Shown here piece by piece: positions 1-8,268 of a stretch of DNA of 43,977 bases. This DNA comes from an uncultured Methanobrevibacter sp. (GTDB lineage: Archaea > Methanobacteriota > Methanobacteria > Methanobacteriales > Methanobacteriaceae). The position numbers were made by a program, and so were the translations under genes. The notes under the pieces were generated by a model. It searched no databases. It was not told the DNA's origin and worked only from the letters and a program-made list of their open reading frames with translations. Numbering within the stretch: position 1 is the stretch's first letter; each line of letters starts with the position of its first letter. The stretch lies in NCBI GenBank assembly GCA_902785855.1, contig CADAAJ010000006.1, positions 1 through 43,977 of the forward strand, given 5' to 3'.

Positions 1-566
1 TCTACAGGACCTCCTAAAATATTTGCATCTTTTGTAATTTCTACAACTGCTGGTGCAGGTACTGGTATTGTGCCGTGGGATGTTTTAACTCTTCCTCCAC
101 CAACAGCAATTGGAAGGCCAATAACTTTCTGTTTATCATAATTTAGTGAATAATAAGCATATACAGAACCAATAACATCAGCTACAGCATCACTTGCTCC
201 AACTTCATGAAAATGAACTTCATCTAAACTTTTTCCATGAACTTTTGATTCTGCCTCAGCAATTCTTTTAAAAATTTTAACTGCAGTTTTTTTAACATTA
301 TCATCAAGATTTAATTTCTCAATTTTTAAAATAAACTCAGGGTAGTTGATTGCATCTTTAATTTCAACCATATCGACATGACAGAATGTTGAAGCAATTC
401 CATGTTTTTCAATTTTGCTGAATTCAACTTTAACTTCACCAAATTCCCTTGCAGATTCTTCCATTTTCTTTTTTAATTCATAAGCATCTGCTCCCAAATC
501 AACAAATGCCCCTATTAACATATTTCCTGAAATGCCACTACTTTGAGGGTCAATAATAATTGTCAT
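1..566 (-). CDS. larC: LarC-type nickel-pincer cofactor protein (DUF111), 3' end outside window
   Basis: About 188 residues are visible from the ATG at 564-566 down to the window edge, so the C-terminal part is missing. The start MTIIIDPQSSGISGNMLIGA is the LarC family signature (DPQxxGISGDM), and a second family block (EVHFHEVGASDAVADVIGS) lies near residues 137-155. In bacteria LarC inserts nickel into the pincer cofactor of lactate racemase using CTP; archaeal homologues are widespread, but their client enzymes are often unknown. The family assignment rests on these two motifs. The in vivo role in this organism is inference. Confidence 0.88.
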   Translation of the reverse strand, partial: MTIIIDPQSSGISGNMLIGAFVDLGADAYELKKKMEESAREFGEVKVEFSKIEKHGIASTFCHVDMVEIKDAINYPEFILKIEKLNLDDNVKKTAVKIFKRIAEAESKVHGKSLDEVHFHEVGASDAVADVIGSVYAYYSLNYDKQKVIGLPIAVGGGRVKTSHGTIPVPAPAVVEITKDANILGGPV

Positions 567-639
567 GATAAAATATTCCTTTTATAATAAATTTAAATTA
601 AATAATTAATAAGACTCTTTAATCCATAGATAACCTTAT

Positions 640-1053
640 CTAAAATTGATATATTTCTATTTCATTGAATGATTTGAAACCTTTATCAAAGCTAACAACA
701 TAATCCAATCTGTAATGATTATAAATGATAATGCTTGAACAATCCACAAAACTAACTTTGAAGTTATTGTTATTATATTTCAAAAATAATTCCATTACTT
801 TGTCATTATAATGTTTAATATTGTATTCATCGACTATAATGAAATTATCCAATAAATAAGCATAAGCAAGTTTAACAATGTCATTATTTTTTGTTCTTTT
901 CATCAAGATTGTTATAACTTCAAGTAAAATTCCATTAGTGATATAACATTCATTTTTATCAATAATATTAATGTGTTTTTTAGCTATTTCATGATTACTA
1001 TCAGTTTCTTTGAATAGTGAAATGATGAATGATGAATCTATAAAATATTTCAT
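640..1053 (-). CDS. vapC: VapC-family PIN-domain toxin (ribonuclease)
   Basis: A 137-residue PIN domain of typical VapC length. The four acidic residues expected for Mg2+ binding are visible: D6 (YFIDSS), E45 (LLEV), D104 (FVDCSS) and D123 (SFDKGF). VapC toxins are endoribonucleases, usually cutting tRNA or rRNA, held inactive by the cognate VapB. The ATG overlaps the stop of the upstream antitoxin gene by 4 nt (ATGA), the usual sign of translational coupling in a type II toxin-antitoxin operon. The toxin class is well supported; the RNA target cannot be read from sequence. Confidence 0.88.
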   Translation of the reverse strand: MKYFIDSSFIISLFKETDSNHEIAKKHINIIDKNECYITNGILLEVITILMKRTKNNDIVKLAYAYLLDNFIIVDEYNIKHYNDKVMELFLKYNNNNFKVSFVDCSSIIIYNHYRLDYVVSFDKGFKSFNEIEIYQF

Positions 1054-1280
1054 TCATACACTTCCTTATCAATATCCCATTTTTCTTTATCTTTAACAAT
1101 ACCTAATATATTTTCTGTAGTGATTTTTTTTCTTGGAATAAGAACAATTTCATTATCTTTGTTAATGCTCCAATCAATTACAGTATTATCAATATCAAAA
1201 TCATATTCTTTTCTTATCTCTTTTGGAATAGCTACTTGGAAATTTTTATATAATTTTGTACTTGCTAGTATATTTTCCAT
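1050..1280 (-). CDS. vapB: AbrB/SpoVT-type antitoxin (VapB)
   Basis: A 76-residue protein whose first half matches the swapped-hairpin AbrB DNA-binding fold: TKLYKNFQVAIPKEIRKEYD is the classic 'strand, IPKEIRK, loop' pattern. The C-terminal tail (about residues 50-76) is acidic and lysine-rich and is the expected toxin-binding region. It is the first gene of the pair and overlaps vapC by 4 nt. Its likely job is to neutralise the toxin and, with it, repress the operon through the inverted repeat at 1324-1346. Confidence 0.86.
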   Translation of the reverse strand: MENILASTKLYKNFQVAIPKEIRKEYDFDIDNTVIDWSINKDNEIVLIPRKKITTENILGIVKDKEKWDIDKEVYE

Positions 1281-1323
1281 ATCTTCATCACCTTAATTTT
1301 TTTTATAATAATGTTTTTATTAT

Positions 1324-1346
1324 TCAGATAATATATATTTATCTGA
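1324..1346 (-). promoter_or_regulatory. Palindromic operator over the vapBC TATA box
   Basis: Perfect 8-bp arms TCAGATAA (1324-1331) and TTATCTGA (1339-1346) flank a 7-bp AT-only centre that can serve as a TATA box. The site is 44-66 bp upstream of the antitoxin start, where a VapB(C) complex would autoregulate. The palindrome is seen directly; its use as an operator is inferred from the gene pair. Confidence 0.6.
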
Positions 1347-1445
1347 TTTTTAAAGTTATCTAATTTTTATTATATATTAAAAGGTAAGATATTATGAGAT
1401 TGAAGTAACTATGTATTTTATAGTATAATTAATATATATTATCAC

Positions 1446-2522
1446 ATGAAATTTAATATCATCAAAAAAGATTATGGAATTTGTATCAACAATCCCAATC
1501 ATTTTCTCTCTTTTAGTGATTTTACAGTAAGTGATGGGATTGATATTGTTGAAAATGTTAATATTATTAATGCCAAAGATGAATTTGACTCCACTGCTAA
1601 AAAAGCAGAAATATTCAACAGATTTAAAGGAGCATACATTGCTCAAGCTTGCGAATCAATTGATTATTTTACAAATTCATATGATGAGTTAACAATTTTC
1701 ACTTTCATGTCAAATGATGTTATTGTTGAAGATTTCACTGATAATCTTAAGGTTGCAAACTCTCCAAAAGGTTTTTTGGATGCAAAAATTGATATAAGTC
1801 ATATAATTTATCTTGATAAAGTCATTGCACCAAAAGACTTGCTTAGACTGTTTAAAGTTGTAACTAATATTAAAGCTAAAAAAATTGCAAACATGGCTTT
1901 ACCGATTCATATTCAAAATATTTTAAATACAAATGATTTTCTTGCAGTTTTAGCAAATATTCCGGAAAGTAAAGAAGAAGAACTGGATATTAATAATTCT
2001 TCATATGATGATATTGATTTTGATAATTTAAAAATAAAAATCGAAGAAGCTGTTGAAATCAGTATAGAAGATGCATTTGAAAAACTCAAACTAAATTTTG
2101 GAATTTTAGATTACTTTGTATCTGAAGGAATACTTATTGGAGATTTGGTTGAAGCAGGTCTGGAACTTATTGATGATATTGAAATTACACAGGATTTAAA
2201 AGATAAAATTGAAAATGAAATATTAAATGTTTTATCAGATATTAATATTATTTCACTTTTAAGTGCTGCTTTAAGACTTGAACATGATTTATCAGATAAC
2301 AGGATTCGAGAAATTGATTTAAGAAAAGATCATAAATATTTATATTCTGATGATGTATTAGGTCTTGCAGTTGCAAATCAGATTGGCGGAACTGCCGCTG
2401 CATTTAATTTTAAACGTTACAGTGAAGCAAAACCTGGAATAATATATGGTTTGCCTCCGGTTCTTGATAAATGTTTTGCAGGTTTAATTGCAGGGTGTAT
2501 GACTAAAGTGATGGGTGAATAA
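1446..2522 (+). CDS. cbiS: CbiS-like cobamide protein: diverged CbiZ domain plus CobZ alpha-ribazole phosphatase
   Basis: 358 residues in two parts. The C-terminal 150 or so residues ([20 protein letters not shown], then [18 protein letters not shown], then [17 protein letters not shown]) match CobZ/PgpA-type phosphatases, which remove phosphate from alpha-ribazole 5'-phosphate or the cobamide phosphate. The N-terminal part (about 1-165) has the layout of the adenosylcobinamide amidohydrolase CbiZ, ending in [11 protein letters not shown] and [13 protein letters not shown] where CbiZ has a TGTxTD-type motif, here degraded. Known CbiS proteins fuse these two activities. The gene ends 2 nt before cobS, so both likely act in late cobamide assembly and salvage. 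The phosphatase call is good; amidohydrolase activity is doubtful. Confidence 0.72.
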   Translation: MKFNIIKKDYGICINNPNHFLSFSDFTVSDGIDIVENVNIINAKDEFDSTAKKAEIFNRFKGAYIAQACESIDYFTNSYDELTIFTFMSNDVIVEDFTDNLKVANSPKGFLDAKIDISHIIYLDKVIAPKDLLRLFKVVTNIKAKKIANMALPIHIQNILNTNDFLAVLANIPESKEEELDINNSSYDDIDFDNLKIKIEEAVEISIEDAFEKLKLNFGILDYFVSEGILIGDLVEAGLELIDDIEITQDLKDKIENEILNVLSDINIISLLSAALRLEHDLSDNRIREIDLRKDHKYLYSDDVLGLAVANQIGGTAAAFNFKRYSEAKPGIIYGLPPVLDKCFAGLIAGCMTKVMGE

Positions 2523-2524
2523 TT

Positions 2525-3307
2525 ATGGAAGATGATGATTATTTTGAAAATGAAGAATTTTCACCTGTAAAATCCATTTTGGGACTTTTAACATTTTCAA
2601 CAATTTTACCGATTAATGTTTTCACCTCAATTGAATGCATGACCAAATTAACATGGGTATGGCCTTTGTTACATATATTTATCGGAATTTTAGCAGCAAT
2701 CTGTGGTTTTATCTCACTTGAAATTCTACATTTAAATGTATTTTTCACATCTGCAATTGTTTATGCATTTTTAATGATTATTACTGGTTACAACCATCTT
2801 GATGGTGTAATGGATATGGCTGATGGTGTTATGGTTCATGGTGAGCCTGAGCGAAAAATAAGAATCATGAAAGACCACTCAGTCGGTGCAGGTGGTGTTG
2901 CAACATTATTTTTAGTGGCTATTTTAACAATAGCTGGAATTTATAACATCCTTGATTATCATTTCCTTTTTGGAATAATAATCTGTGAAATGGCTGCAAA
3001 AACATCTCTTTTAACAACAGCCCTAATGTCTAAACCTCTAACTCCAGGTATTGGAAGTTATTTTATTAATGAGACAAATTTATCTAACTATTTTATCTCA
3101 ACATGTCTTGTGCTGTGCATTGCATTTTTATTAGGTAATATTGTTGGTATTTTTGGAGTTTTGGGAGCAATTCTTTCAGGAATTATAATTGCTCTTATTG
3201 CAAAACGTAATTTTGTATTGGCTAATGGGGATGTTTTAGGTATGAGTAATGAAGTGGGAAGGTTATTTTCATTATTATTCATGGCTTGTGCGCTATATTT
3301 CATATAA
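2525..3307 (+). CDS. cobS: Adenosylcobinamide-GDP ribazoletransferase (cobalamin synthase)
   Basis: A 260-residue polytopic membrane protein of normal CobS length. The signature is clear: YNHLDGVMDMADGVMVHG (about 90-107) followed by RKIRIMKDHSVGAGGVA, the conserved HLDGxxDxxDG and IMKDxxxGxxG blocks that bind Mg2+ and adenosylcobinamide-GDP. The remainder is hydrophobic helices. It joins adenosylcobinamide-GDP to alpha-ribazole (or its phosphate) to form the complete cobamide. It starts 2 nt after the upstream CobZ-domain gene, forming a two-gene operon. Confidence 0.94.
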   Translation: MEDDDYFENEEFSPVKSILGLLTFSTILPINVFTSIECMTKLTWVWPLLHIFIGILAAICGFISLEILHLNVFFTSAIVYAFLMIITGYNHLDGVMDMADGVMVHGEPERKIRIMKDHSVGAGGVATLFLVAILTIAGIYNILDYHFLFGIIICEMAAKTSLLTTALMSKPLTPGIGSYFINETNLSNYFISTCLVLCIAFLLGNIVGIFGVLGAILSGIIIALIAKRNFVLANGDVLGMSNEVGRLFSLLFMACALYFI

Positions 3308-3578
3308 TTTCTTTTTAAATAATTTAATTTTTAAGTTATATTTAAATATCTGCTAATTTATTTTCATTTTTTTTTATTGGGAAGCATTATCTGTGATTGG
3401 TTATAAGTTTCTATATTGTCGAGTATATTTTATAATTGTGGAATGCCTCAATGTGACACAACGAAAAATATTTCATTGTTGACATGGATTTTATCAAGTG
3501 AAATATCTGATTATATATAATATGCACTAAAAAATATAATTCATGCAAAAATAAAATGATTAAAATAAGTGGATTATT

Positions 3579-3653
<75 letters not shown>

Positions 3654-3746
3654 ATGTTATTATTTTTAGAAATTATCATATTTAAATTAAATATAATTCT
3701 CTCATCAAATTTAAATATTTTCAAGGTCAATAGTTTAAGTGATAGT

Positions 3747-4286
3747 ATGAATGTTAATGTTTTAAGATTGGATCATAGATTAAAAAGAGATACTCGTATT
3801 ACTACTCATGTCTGTTTAACTGCCCGTGCATTTGGAGCAAGTAAGATTTATCTTGCAGGAGAACGTGACAATCATTTAATGGATAATGTTAGAGACACTG
3901 CTTCAAGATTTGGTGGGAATTTTGAAATTGAATACACAGAAAGTTATATGGGTGTTATCAATAAATGGAAAGCTGATGGTGGAAAAGTTGTTCATTTAAC
4001 AATGTATGGTTCACAGGCTCATGAAATAGCTCCAGAAGTTCGCCAAGATGGTTCTGATATTTTAATCATTGTTGGTGGGTCTAAAGTTCCTGGAAAAGTT
4101 TATAAAGCTTCTGACTGGAATGTTTCTGTAACAACTCAACCTCACTCTGAAGTATCATCACTTGCAGTATTTCAGCATTTGCTGATGGATGGAGCTGAAT
4201 TTGATTTGGAATTTGAAAATCCTGTACTGGAGGTTATTCCAACAGCTCACGGTAAGAATGTTAATATTCATAATGAAAATCGTTAG
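3747..4286 (+). CDS. trm56: tRNA (cytidine-56-2'-O)-methyltransferase, archaeal SPOUT family
   Basis: 179 residues from the ATG at 3747. The opening MNVNVLRLDHRLKRDTRITT matches the aTrm56 start (VLRxxHRxxRDxRITTHV), followed by ARAFGA, and the C-terminal half carries SDILIIVGGSKVPGKVY, the SAM-binding SPOUT knot (VGxxKVPxxVY). It 2'-O-methylates C56 of the T loop in archaeal tRNA. An in-frame extension back to 3633 would run across the tRNA gene, so the later ATG is preferred. A good inverted repeat follows the stop. Confidence 0.93.
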   Translation: MNVNVLRLDHRLKRDTRITTHVCLTARAFGASKIYLAGERDNHLMDNVRDTASRFGGNFEIEYTESYMGVINKWKADGGKVVHLTMYGSQAHEIAPEVRQDGSDILIIVGGSKVPGKVYKASDWNVSVTTQPHSEVSSLAVFQHLLMDGAEFDLEFENPVLEVIPTAHGKNVNIHNENR

Positions 4287-4319
4287 ATGATTAAATTACA
4301 TTTTATTTTTTTTAATCAT
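4287..4319 (+). terminator. Inverted repeat after trm56
   Basis: Arms ATGATTAAA (4287-4295) and TTTAATCAT (4311-4319) are perfectly complementary and sit directly after the stop codon, with a run of eight T on the 5' side of the second arm. Probable transcription terminator for trm56. Confidence 0.5.
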
Positions 4320-4362
4320 ATTCGGGCATGTTTTTGCTGTATTTCTTGTTTTTTCTTATTTT

Positions 4363-4499
4363 AAAAAATATTTTAGAATTTATTTTAATTAAAACTAATT
4401 TTTCTATAAAAATATAATCTTATTCAAAAAATATTTTAGAATTTATTTTAATTAAAACTAATTTTCTATAAAAATATAATCTTATTCAAAAAATATTTA
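4363..4499. repeat. Tandem AT-rich repeat, 63/62 bp unit, about 2.2 copies
   Basis: Copy 1 is 4363-4425 and copy 2 is 4426-4487, differing only by one T in a T run. A partial third copy (first 12 nt) occupies 4488-4499. Each copy contains the short palindrome TTTTAATTAAAA. It lies in the roughly 330-bp noncoding stretch between trm56 and a secreted-protein gene. No coding potential was seen. Confidence 0.9.
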
Positions 4500-4561
4500 T
4501 GTTCGGATATAATTTAAACCATTTAAAACAAGTATGTTTAGTAAATATAATATAAATTTAA

Positions 4562-4578
4562 CAAAATCTTTATATATT
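4562..4578 (+). promoter_or_regulatory. Archaeal BRE/TATA promoter of the secreted protein gene
   Basis: An A-rich BRE-like stretch (CAAAATC) followed by TTTATATATT at 4569-4578. Initiation about 25 bp downstream would give a leader of about 45 nt carrying the Shine-Dalgarno GGGGAG at 4637-4642, ahead of the ATG at 4650. Confidence 0.6.
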
Positions 4579-4649
4579 GGTGTGAATATAATACATTTAC
4601 CAACAGATTAACATAAGAGGGGCATTATGTTTTTCTGGGGAGATTTAAA

Positions 4650-5279
4650 ATGAACTACAAAACTTTAGCAAAAATATTCTTTGTATTCTTAGTTTTGATG
4701 GTAAGTGTCGGTATTGTTTGCGCTGCAAACAATGAAGAGGCTTCTTTAAAAGCAAGTTCCAGTAATCTGGATAAAAGTAAACTTTCAGATTGGGACGACA
4801 GGTATGACGATGACTATTGGGAATATAAATATGGATATGATGATGACCGGTATGATGATGACGATGATGACTGGGATGATTATTACAGTTATTATAAATC
4901 ACCTTCTAAAGTTAAAAAGGCAAAAGCTAAAGAACTTCAGAAGTTAAAAAAGTCAAAATATGATTCCTTGAAAAAATCCAAAAAATATTCAACAATACTC
5001 AAAGGAAATACAAAAAAACTTAAAAACAAAGATGTCATCGGAATTAGAACAATGTATGACGATGACGACAAAGAATATAAAATTGTCTTTAAAAAGAAAA
5101 ACAAATATACAAAAATAACTAAAGCAAAATTCTACTTTAAAAATAAATATACGGGTAGAGTTTTTGTTAAAGTAGATTATGCCGAATTTGATGATGGCAG
5201 ATGGGAATTGCCTTCAGAGGATTGTCCATATGCATTTTCATTAATGAAGGTCAAAGTGTATTACAGATCATATAGGTAG
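4650..5279 (+). CDS. Secreted Asp/Tyr-rich then Lys-rich low-complexity protein
   Basis: 209 residues. Residues 1-26 are a Sec signal peptide (MNYKTLAKIFF, hydrophobic core, VCA-A cleavage site). Residues 45-90 are dominated by Asp and Tyr (RYDDDDDDWDDYYSYY), an acidic region that could bind cations or interact electrostatically with the wall. Residues 95-150 are Lys-rich, and the last 60 residues look like a small beta domain (YTKITKAKFYFKNKYTGRVF). No catalytic motif was found. It has its own promoter and terminator, so it is probably monocistronic. The function is unknown; secretion is the only confident statement. Confidence 0.75.
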   Translation: MNYKTLAKIFFVFLVLMVSVGIVCAANNEEASLKASSSNLDKSKLSDWDDRYDDDYWEYKYGYDDDRYDDDDDDWDDYYSYYKSPSKVKKAKAKELQKLKKSKYDSLKKSKKYSTILKGNTKKLKNKDVIGIRTMYDDDDKEYKIVFKKKNKYTKITKAKFYFKNKYTGRVFVKVDYAEFDDGRWELPSEDCPYAFSLMKVKVYYRSYR

Positions 5280-5300
5280 GGGAAAACTATTTTTTCCTAC
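5276..5300 (+). terminator. Hairpin after the secreted protein gene
   Basis: GTAGG...AAAA pairs with TTTT...CCTAC across a short loop with a GG bulge, beginning in the last codon. Rich T tracts follow. Likely terminator. Confidence 0.45.
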
Positions 5301-5420
5301 TTATTGATTAATTTTTGTTTAATCTTTTTGTCAATAATTTAATTATTGATATTTTTTCATTTTTTTTAATGATTTGCAAATTTTTCATATCATAAATTAA
5401 TTACTTTTGATGGGATAATA

Positions 5421-6515
5421 TCAGGATAGAAAGTCATCTAATCGTTTAATGGCTTTTAATTTATCATCTTTTTTTATACGTGCCTGTTCAAGTGCATCAC
5501 ACATTGTTTGAATTGAATTGTCATAAACTTCACGGTCAACAGGATATGGAAAGCCGTCTTTTCCTCCGTGTGTAAAACTATATTTTACAGGGTCCTGCCA
5601 GCTTGCAGGTTCTCCATAAACCAGATCAGATATTAAAGCAAGTGCTCTTATTTTTTTAGGTCCTATTCCCTTAAGCAATATTAGTTCTTCATAGTTTTCA
5701 GGTTGTATTTCCCAGGCTTTTTTTAATACTTCATATTCTTCATCTGAAATATCCATATCAAGTACTGGGTGATGTTCAGGCATTGTAAAATCTTCTAATA
5801 GCATCTGATTATTTTTCCTTTTAAAATACTGTCTGATGTGGTCTGGATTGTCATTTATTAAATCAACACTTATTTTTTGAGCTTCTTTACTTTCTTTTGA
5901 TGACATATTCAGAGTATCTGGTGTTTTCATATCACAGGAGATTCCGCTGTGTGGGTCGTTTAATAATTTATCTACCTGTGAACCTAACCAGTGATAGCGG
6001 CGTGCATATTTGTTTTCTGTATTTAATCCCTGTTGAACAACTGCCCAATCTCCTTTTTCAGTTATAAAAAAGTTATGTTGATATAATGTGTATCCGTCCT
6101 GAATACATGAATTGTCAATTTTAGCAGATAATTTACTTATTTTAACAAGGGTTTCTGTTGTTTTTGTATTCAGATTGAATATATCGCCTGCATGCATTAT
6201 TCCTTCTGGAGTTTTTCTTGATTTTGCTCCTTTACCTCCACTTAAATAGATTCCATGTTCTTCCGGGTTTAAACTGGCTTTTAGTGCACCTAATGTTGTT
6301 GTAGTTGTTCCGGACGAATGCCAGTCAAATCCTAAAACACATGAAAATGCCTGAAACCAGTAAGGATTTGATATTCTGTTTAAAAATTCATTTAAACTGT
6401 ACTCTTCAATAATGGCTGATGATATTGCACCGGATAATTTAACCATTCTTTTAAACAGCCAGTGTGGTGGATGGCCTCCGTGAAGTGGTAGGTTTGCTAC
6501 GCCTTTTCTTTGCAT
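5421..6515 (-). CDS. DUF763 domain protein
   Basis: 364 residues from the ATG at 6513-6515. The N-terminus QRKGVANLPLHGGHPPHWLF and the block WFQAFSCVLGFDWHSSGTTT are the DUF763 hallmarks. Residues around 280-300 (LILLKGIGPKKIRALALI) form a helix-hairpin-helix-like GIGPKKIRAL motif typical of nucleic-acid-binding proteins. The family is common in archaea and thermophiles, and its biochemical function is not established to my knowledge. The start was chosen because DUF763 proteins begin at this Met and a TATA-like stretch lies just upstream, inside the alternative 16-residue extension, implying a leaderless transcript. Confidence 0.85.
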   Translation of the reverse strand: MQRKGVANLPLHGGHPPHWLFKRMVKLSGAISSAIIEEYSLNEFLNRISNPYWFQAFSCVLGFDWHSSGTTTTTLGALKASLNPEEHGIYLSGGKGAKSRKTPEGIMHAGDIFNLNTKTTETLVKISKLSAKIDNSCIQDGYTLYQHNFFITEKGDWAVVQQGLNTENKYARRYHWLGSQVDKLLNDPHSGISCDMKTPDTLNMSSKESKEAQKISVDLINDNPDHIRQYFKRKNNQMLLEDFTMPEHHPVLDMDISDEEYEVLKKAWEIQPENYEELILLKGIGPKKIRALALISDLVYGEPASWQDPVKYSFTHGGKDGFPYPVDREVYDNSIQTMCDALEQARIKKDDKLKAIKRLDDFLS

Positions 6516-6678
6516 GGTTGATATGTATATATTTAATAAGTATAACTTTTTTACAAAGACCATTTGAAAAGTATTATAATTTCAAACAAAACTTTAATAA
6601 ATGATAGAAAATATACTTATAAAATGTTATATTTATTAACAAAATTAATTAATTAAAATTTATAAAGGAGCTAATATT

Positions 6679-7410
6679 ATGGCTATAGATAACGGAGATT
6701 TTGTTAGAGTAAATTTTACCGGTAAAATTATTGACACTGATGAAGTATTTGATACTACTTTCGAAGAAGTTGCACAAGAAGCTGGAATCTTTGAAGAAAA
6801 TAAAACTTACAAAGCAATCCCAATTGTTGTTGGAGGAAATCATTTATTACCTGCAATTGAAGAAGCAATCACTGGATTAAATGCTGGAGATAAAAAAACT
6901 GTTGAAGTAAAATCCGACGATGCTTTCGGACCAAGAGATCCTAAAAACATTCAACTCGTACCTATGAAAGAATTTAAAAAACAAGGTATGACTCCTGTTC
7001 CAGGTATGAGAATTTCTGCTGGTGAAGGAACTGGTAAAATCTTAACTGTTAATGGTGGAAGAGTTAAAGTTGATTTCAACCACGAATTAGCTGGTAAAGA
7101 CTTAGTTTACGATGTTGAAGTTACTGAAATCATCGATAATGAAGAAGATAAAATAAAAAGTATGATTGAATTACATTACTCAAATCCTAATGTAGATATT
7201 GATAAAACTGAAATTGACATCGCTGATGGTGTTGCAAGTATTAAATTAGATCAATTAGCAAGATTTGATCAAAAATCATACATGGATATCACTTTTGCTA
7301 GATTCAGAATAGCTAAAGATATCTGGGAAAACATCGAAGAAATTGATAAAGTTAATTTCGTAGATGAATTTGAAAAAAATGAAGAAAGTGAAGAAGAAGA
7401 TAAAGAATAA
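6679..7410 (+). CDS. FKBP-type peptidyl-prolyl cis-trans isomerase, long archaeal form
   Basis: 243 residues. Residues 5-135 are an FKBP domain with an IF insert: GDFVRVNFTGKIIDTDEVFDTT at the start, VVGGNHLLPAIEEAITGLNAGD in the middle, DAFGPRDPKNIQLVP in the flap region and VDFNHELAGKDLVYDVEV at the end, as in SlyD-like archaeal FKBPs. Residues 150-243 form an extra C-terminal domain with a very acidic tail (EKNEESEEEDKE). It catalyses prolyl isomerisation and acts as a cytosolic chaperone. A strong Shine-Dalgarno (AAAGGAG) lies 8 nt before the ATG. The gene converges with the fumarase-subunit gene 6 nt away. Confidence 0.93.
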   Translation: MAIDNGDFVRVNFTGKIIDTDEVFDTTFEEVAQEAGIFEENKTYKAIPIVVGGNHLLPAIEEAITGLNAGDKKTVEVKSDDAFGPRDPKNIQLVPMKEFKKQGMTPVPGMRISAGEGTGKILTVNGGRVKVDFNHELAGKDLVYDVEVTEIIDNEEDKIKSMIELHYSNPNVDIDKTEIDIADGVASIKLDQLARFDQKSYMDITFARFRIAKDIWENIEEIDKVNFVDEFEKNEESEEEDKE

Positions 7411-7416
7411 TCTTCT

Positions 7417-7908
7417 TTAAATTTTTTTTCCATCCTGGATTGCTACAATTCCAGGAATATCTTTTACTTTTAATTTAAACATGGCTTCCATGCCTTCATT
7501 TTCAAATAAAACACACTCTTTTTTATAGACTTTACTTGTTAATAACGCTGCAACAGGTGGTGTTATAACAAATATGGAATTATTTTCTTTAAGGCAGTTT
7601 ATGGTATTTTCACTTAACATTCCTTTTCCAATGTGAATTTTAACTCCGGCTTTGCTTAGCGGACATATGCTTGATTCAATTTCTTTTTTACTACTTGTTG
7701 TAGGGGCAATTCCAGCTTCACTAAATGCCGTGTGCATAATTGCACTTCCATTTAAATCAAAGGGCATTTCATCTTTTTCAATTAATCTAACTAACTTAGG
7801 CAGTGCTGCATCACGACCGGTGTAGATAGTTCCGGAAATACTGATTTTGTCACCTAATGTGAGTTTTTTTAAATCTTTATTTTTAATTGGGGTGGTTAAA
7901 TTTTTCAT
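7417..7908 (-). CDS. fumB: Fumarate hydratase class I, beta subunit (C-terminal domain)
   Basis: 163 residues, matching the stand-alone beta subunit of two-subunit class I fumarases/tartrate dehydratases. Motifs are ISGTIYTGRDAA near the N-terminus, IAPTTSSKKEIES, KIHIGKGMLS, and NEGMEAMFKLKVKDIPGIVAI at the C-terminus. With a separate alpha subunit holding the 4Fe-4S cluster (not in this window) it interconverts fumarate and malate. Its position beside the kor-suc operon, divergently transcribed, suits the partial reductive TCA pathway. Tartrate dehydratase is an alternative, less likely given the context. Confidence 0.85.
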   Translation of the reverse strand: MKNLTTPIKNKDLKKLTLGDKISISGTIYTGRDAALPKLVRLIEKDEMPFDLNGSAIMHTAFSEAGIAPTTSSKKEIESSICPLSKAGVKIHIGKGMLSENTINCLKENNSIFVITPPVAALLTSKVYKKECVLFENEGMEAMFKLKVKDIPGIVAIQDGKKI

Positions 7909-7993
7909 ATTTTCATAAGATATTTAAATGTTTATTAATATATATAAATACATTCTATATTTATTTTTTATAAATATGTTAGGAGATTTGAAA

Positions 7994-8260
7994 TTGATTA
8001 TTATTGATGAAGAATTGTGTAAAGGTTGTCATCTTTGTTTATTCATGTGTTATAAAAATGTATATGCAATTTCTTCTGAAGTTAATAAAAAAGGTGTTCA
8101 GTTACCTTATGTTAATTTTGAAGATAGATGTACCAAATGCGGTACATGCGAAATTGCATGTCCAGATCAAGCTATCACTGTAGATTTACCTGAGAACTGG
8201 TGGATGAAAGATGGTAATGATGTAAACTTTAATCCTAATTTCACAAAGGGGAATAAGTAG
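7994..8260 (+). CDS. korD: 2-oxoglutarate:ferredoxin oxidoreductase, delta (ferredoxin) subunit
   Basis: 88 residues from TTG at 7994. Two 4Fe-4S motifs are obvious: CKGCHLCLFMC and CTKCGTCEIACP. It shuttles electrons for the KorAB catalytic core. The start is a choice. TTG at 7994 has the Shine-Dalgarno AGGAG at 7981-7985, 8 nt upstream, and gives the family-typical N-terminus MIIIDEELCKGC. ATG at 7976 would add 6 residues but would contain the Shine-Dalgarno. First gene of korDABC-sucC, with TATA-rich DNA upstream. Confidence 0.88.
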   Translation: MIIIDEELCKGCHLCLFMCYKNVYAISSEVNKKGVQLPYVNFEDRCTKCGTCEIACPDQAITVDLPENWWMKDGNDVNFNPNFTKGNK

Positions 8261-8268
8261 GTGTTAAA

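Noticed and set aside
4363-4499. CRISPR-like repeats
   Set aside because: Head-to-tail duplication without spacers.
4645-4902. Minus-strand His-rich frame of 85 codons
   Set aside because: Antisense of the Asp-rich codons (GAT/GAC) of the secreted protein; the His richness is an artefact.
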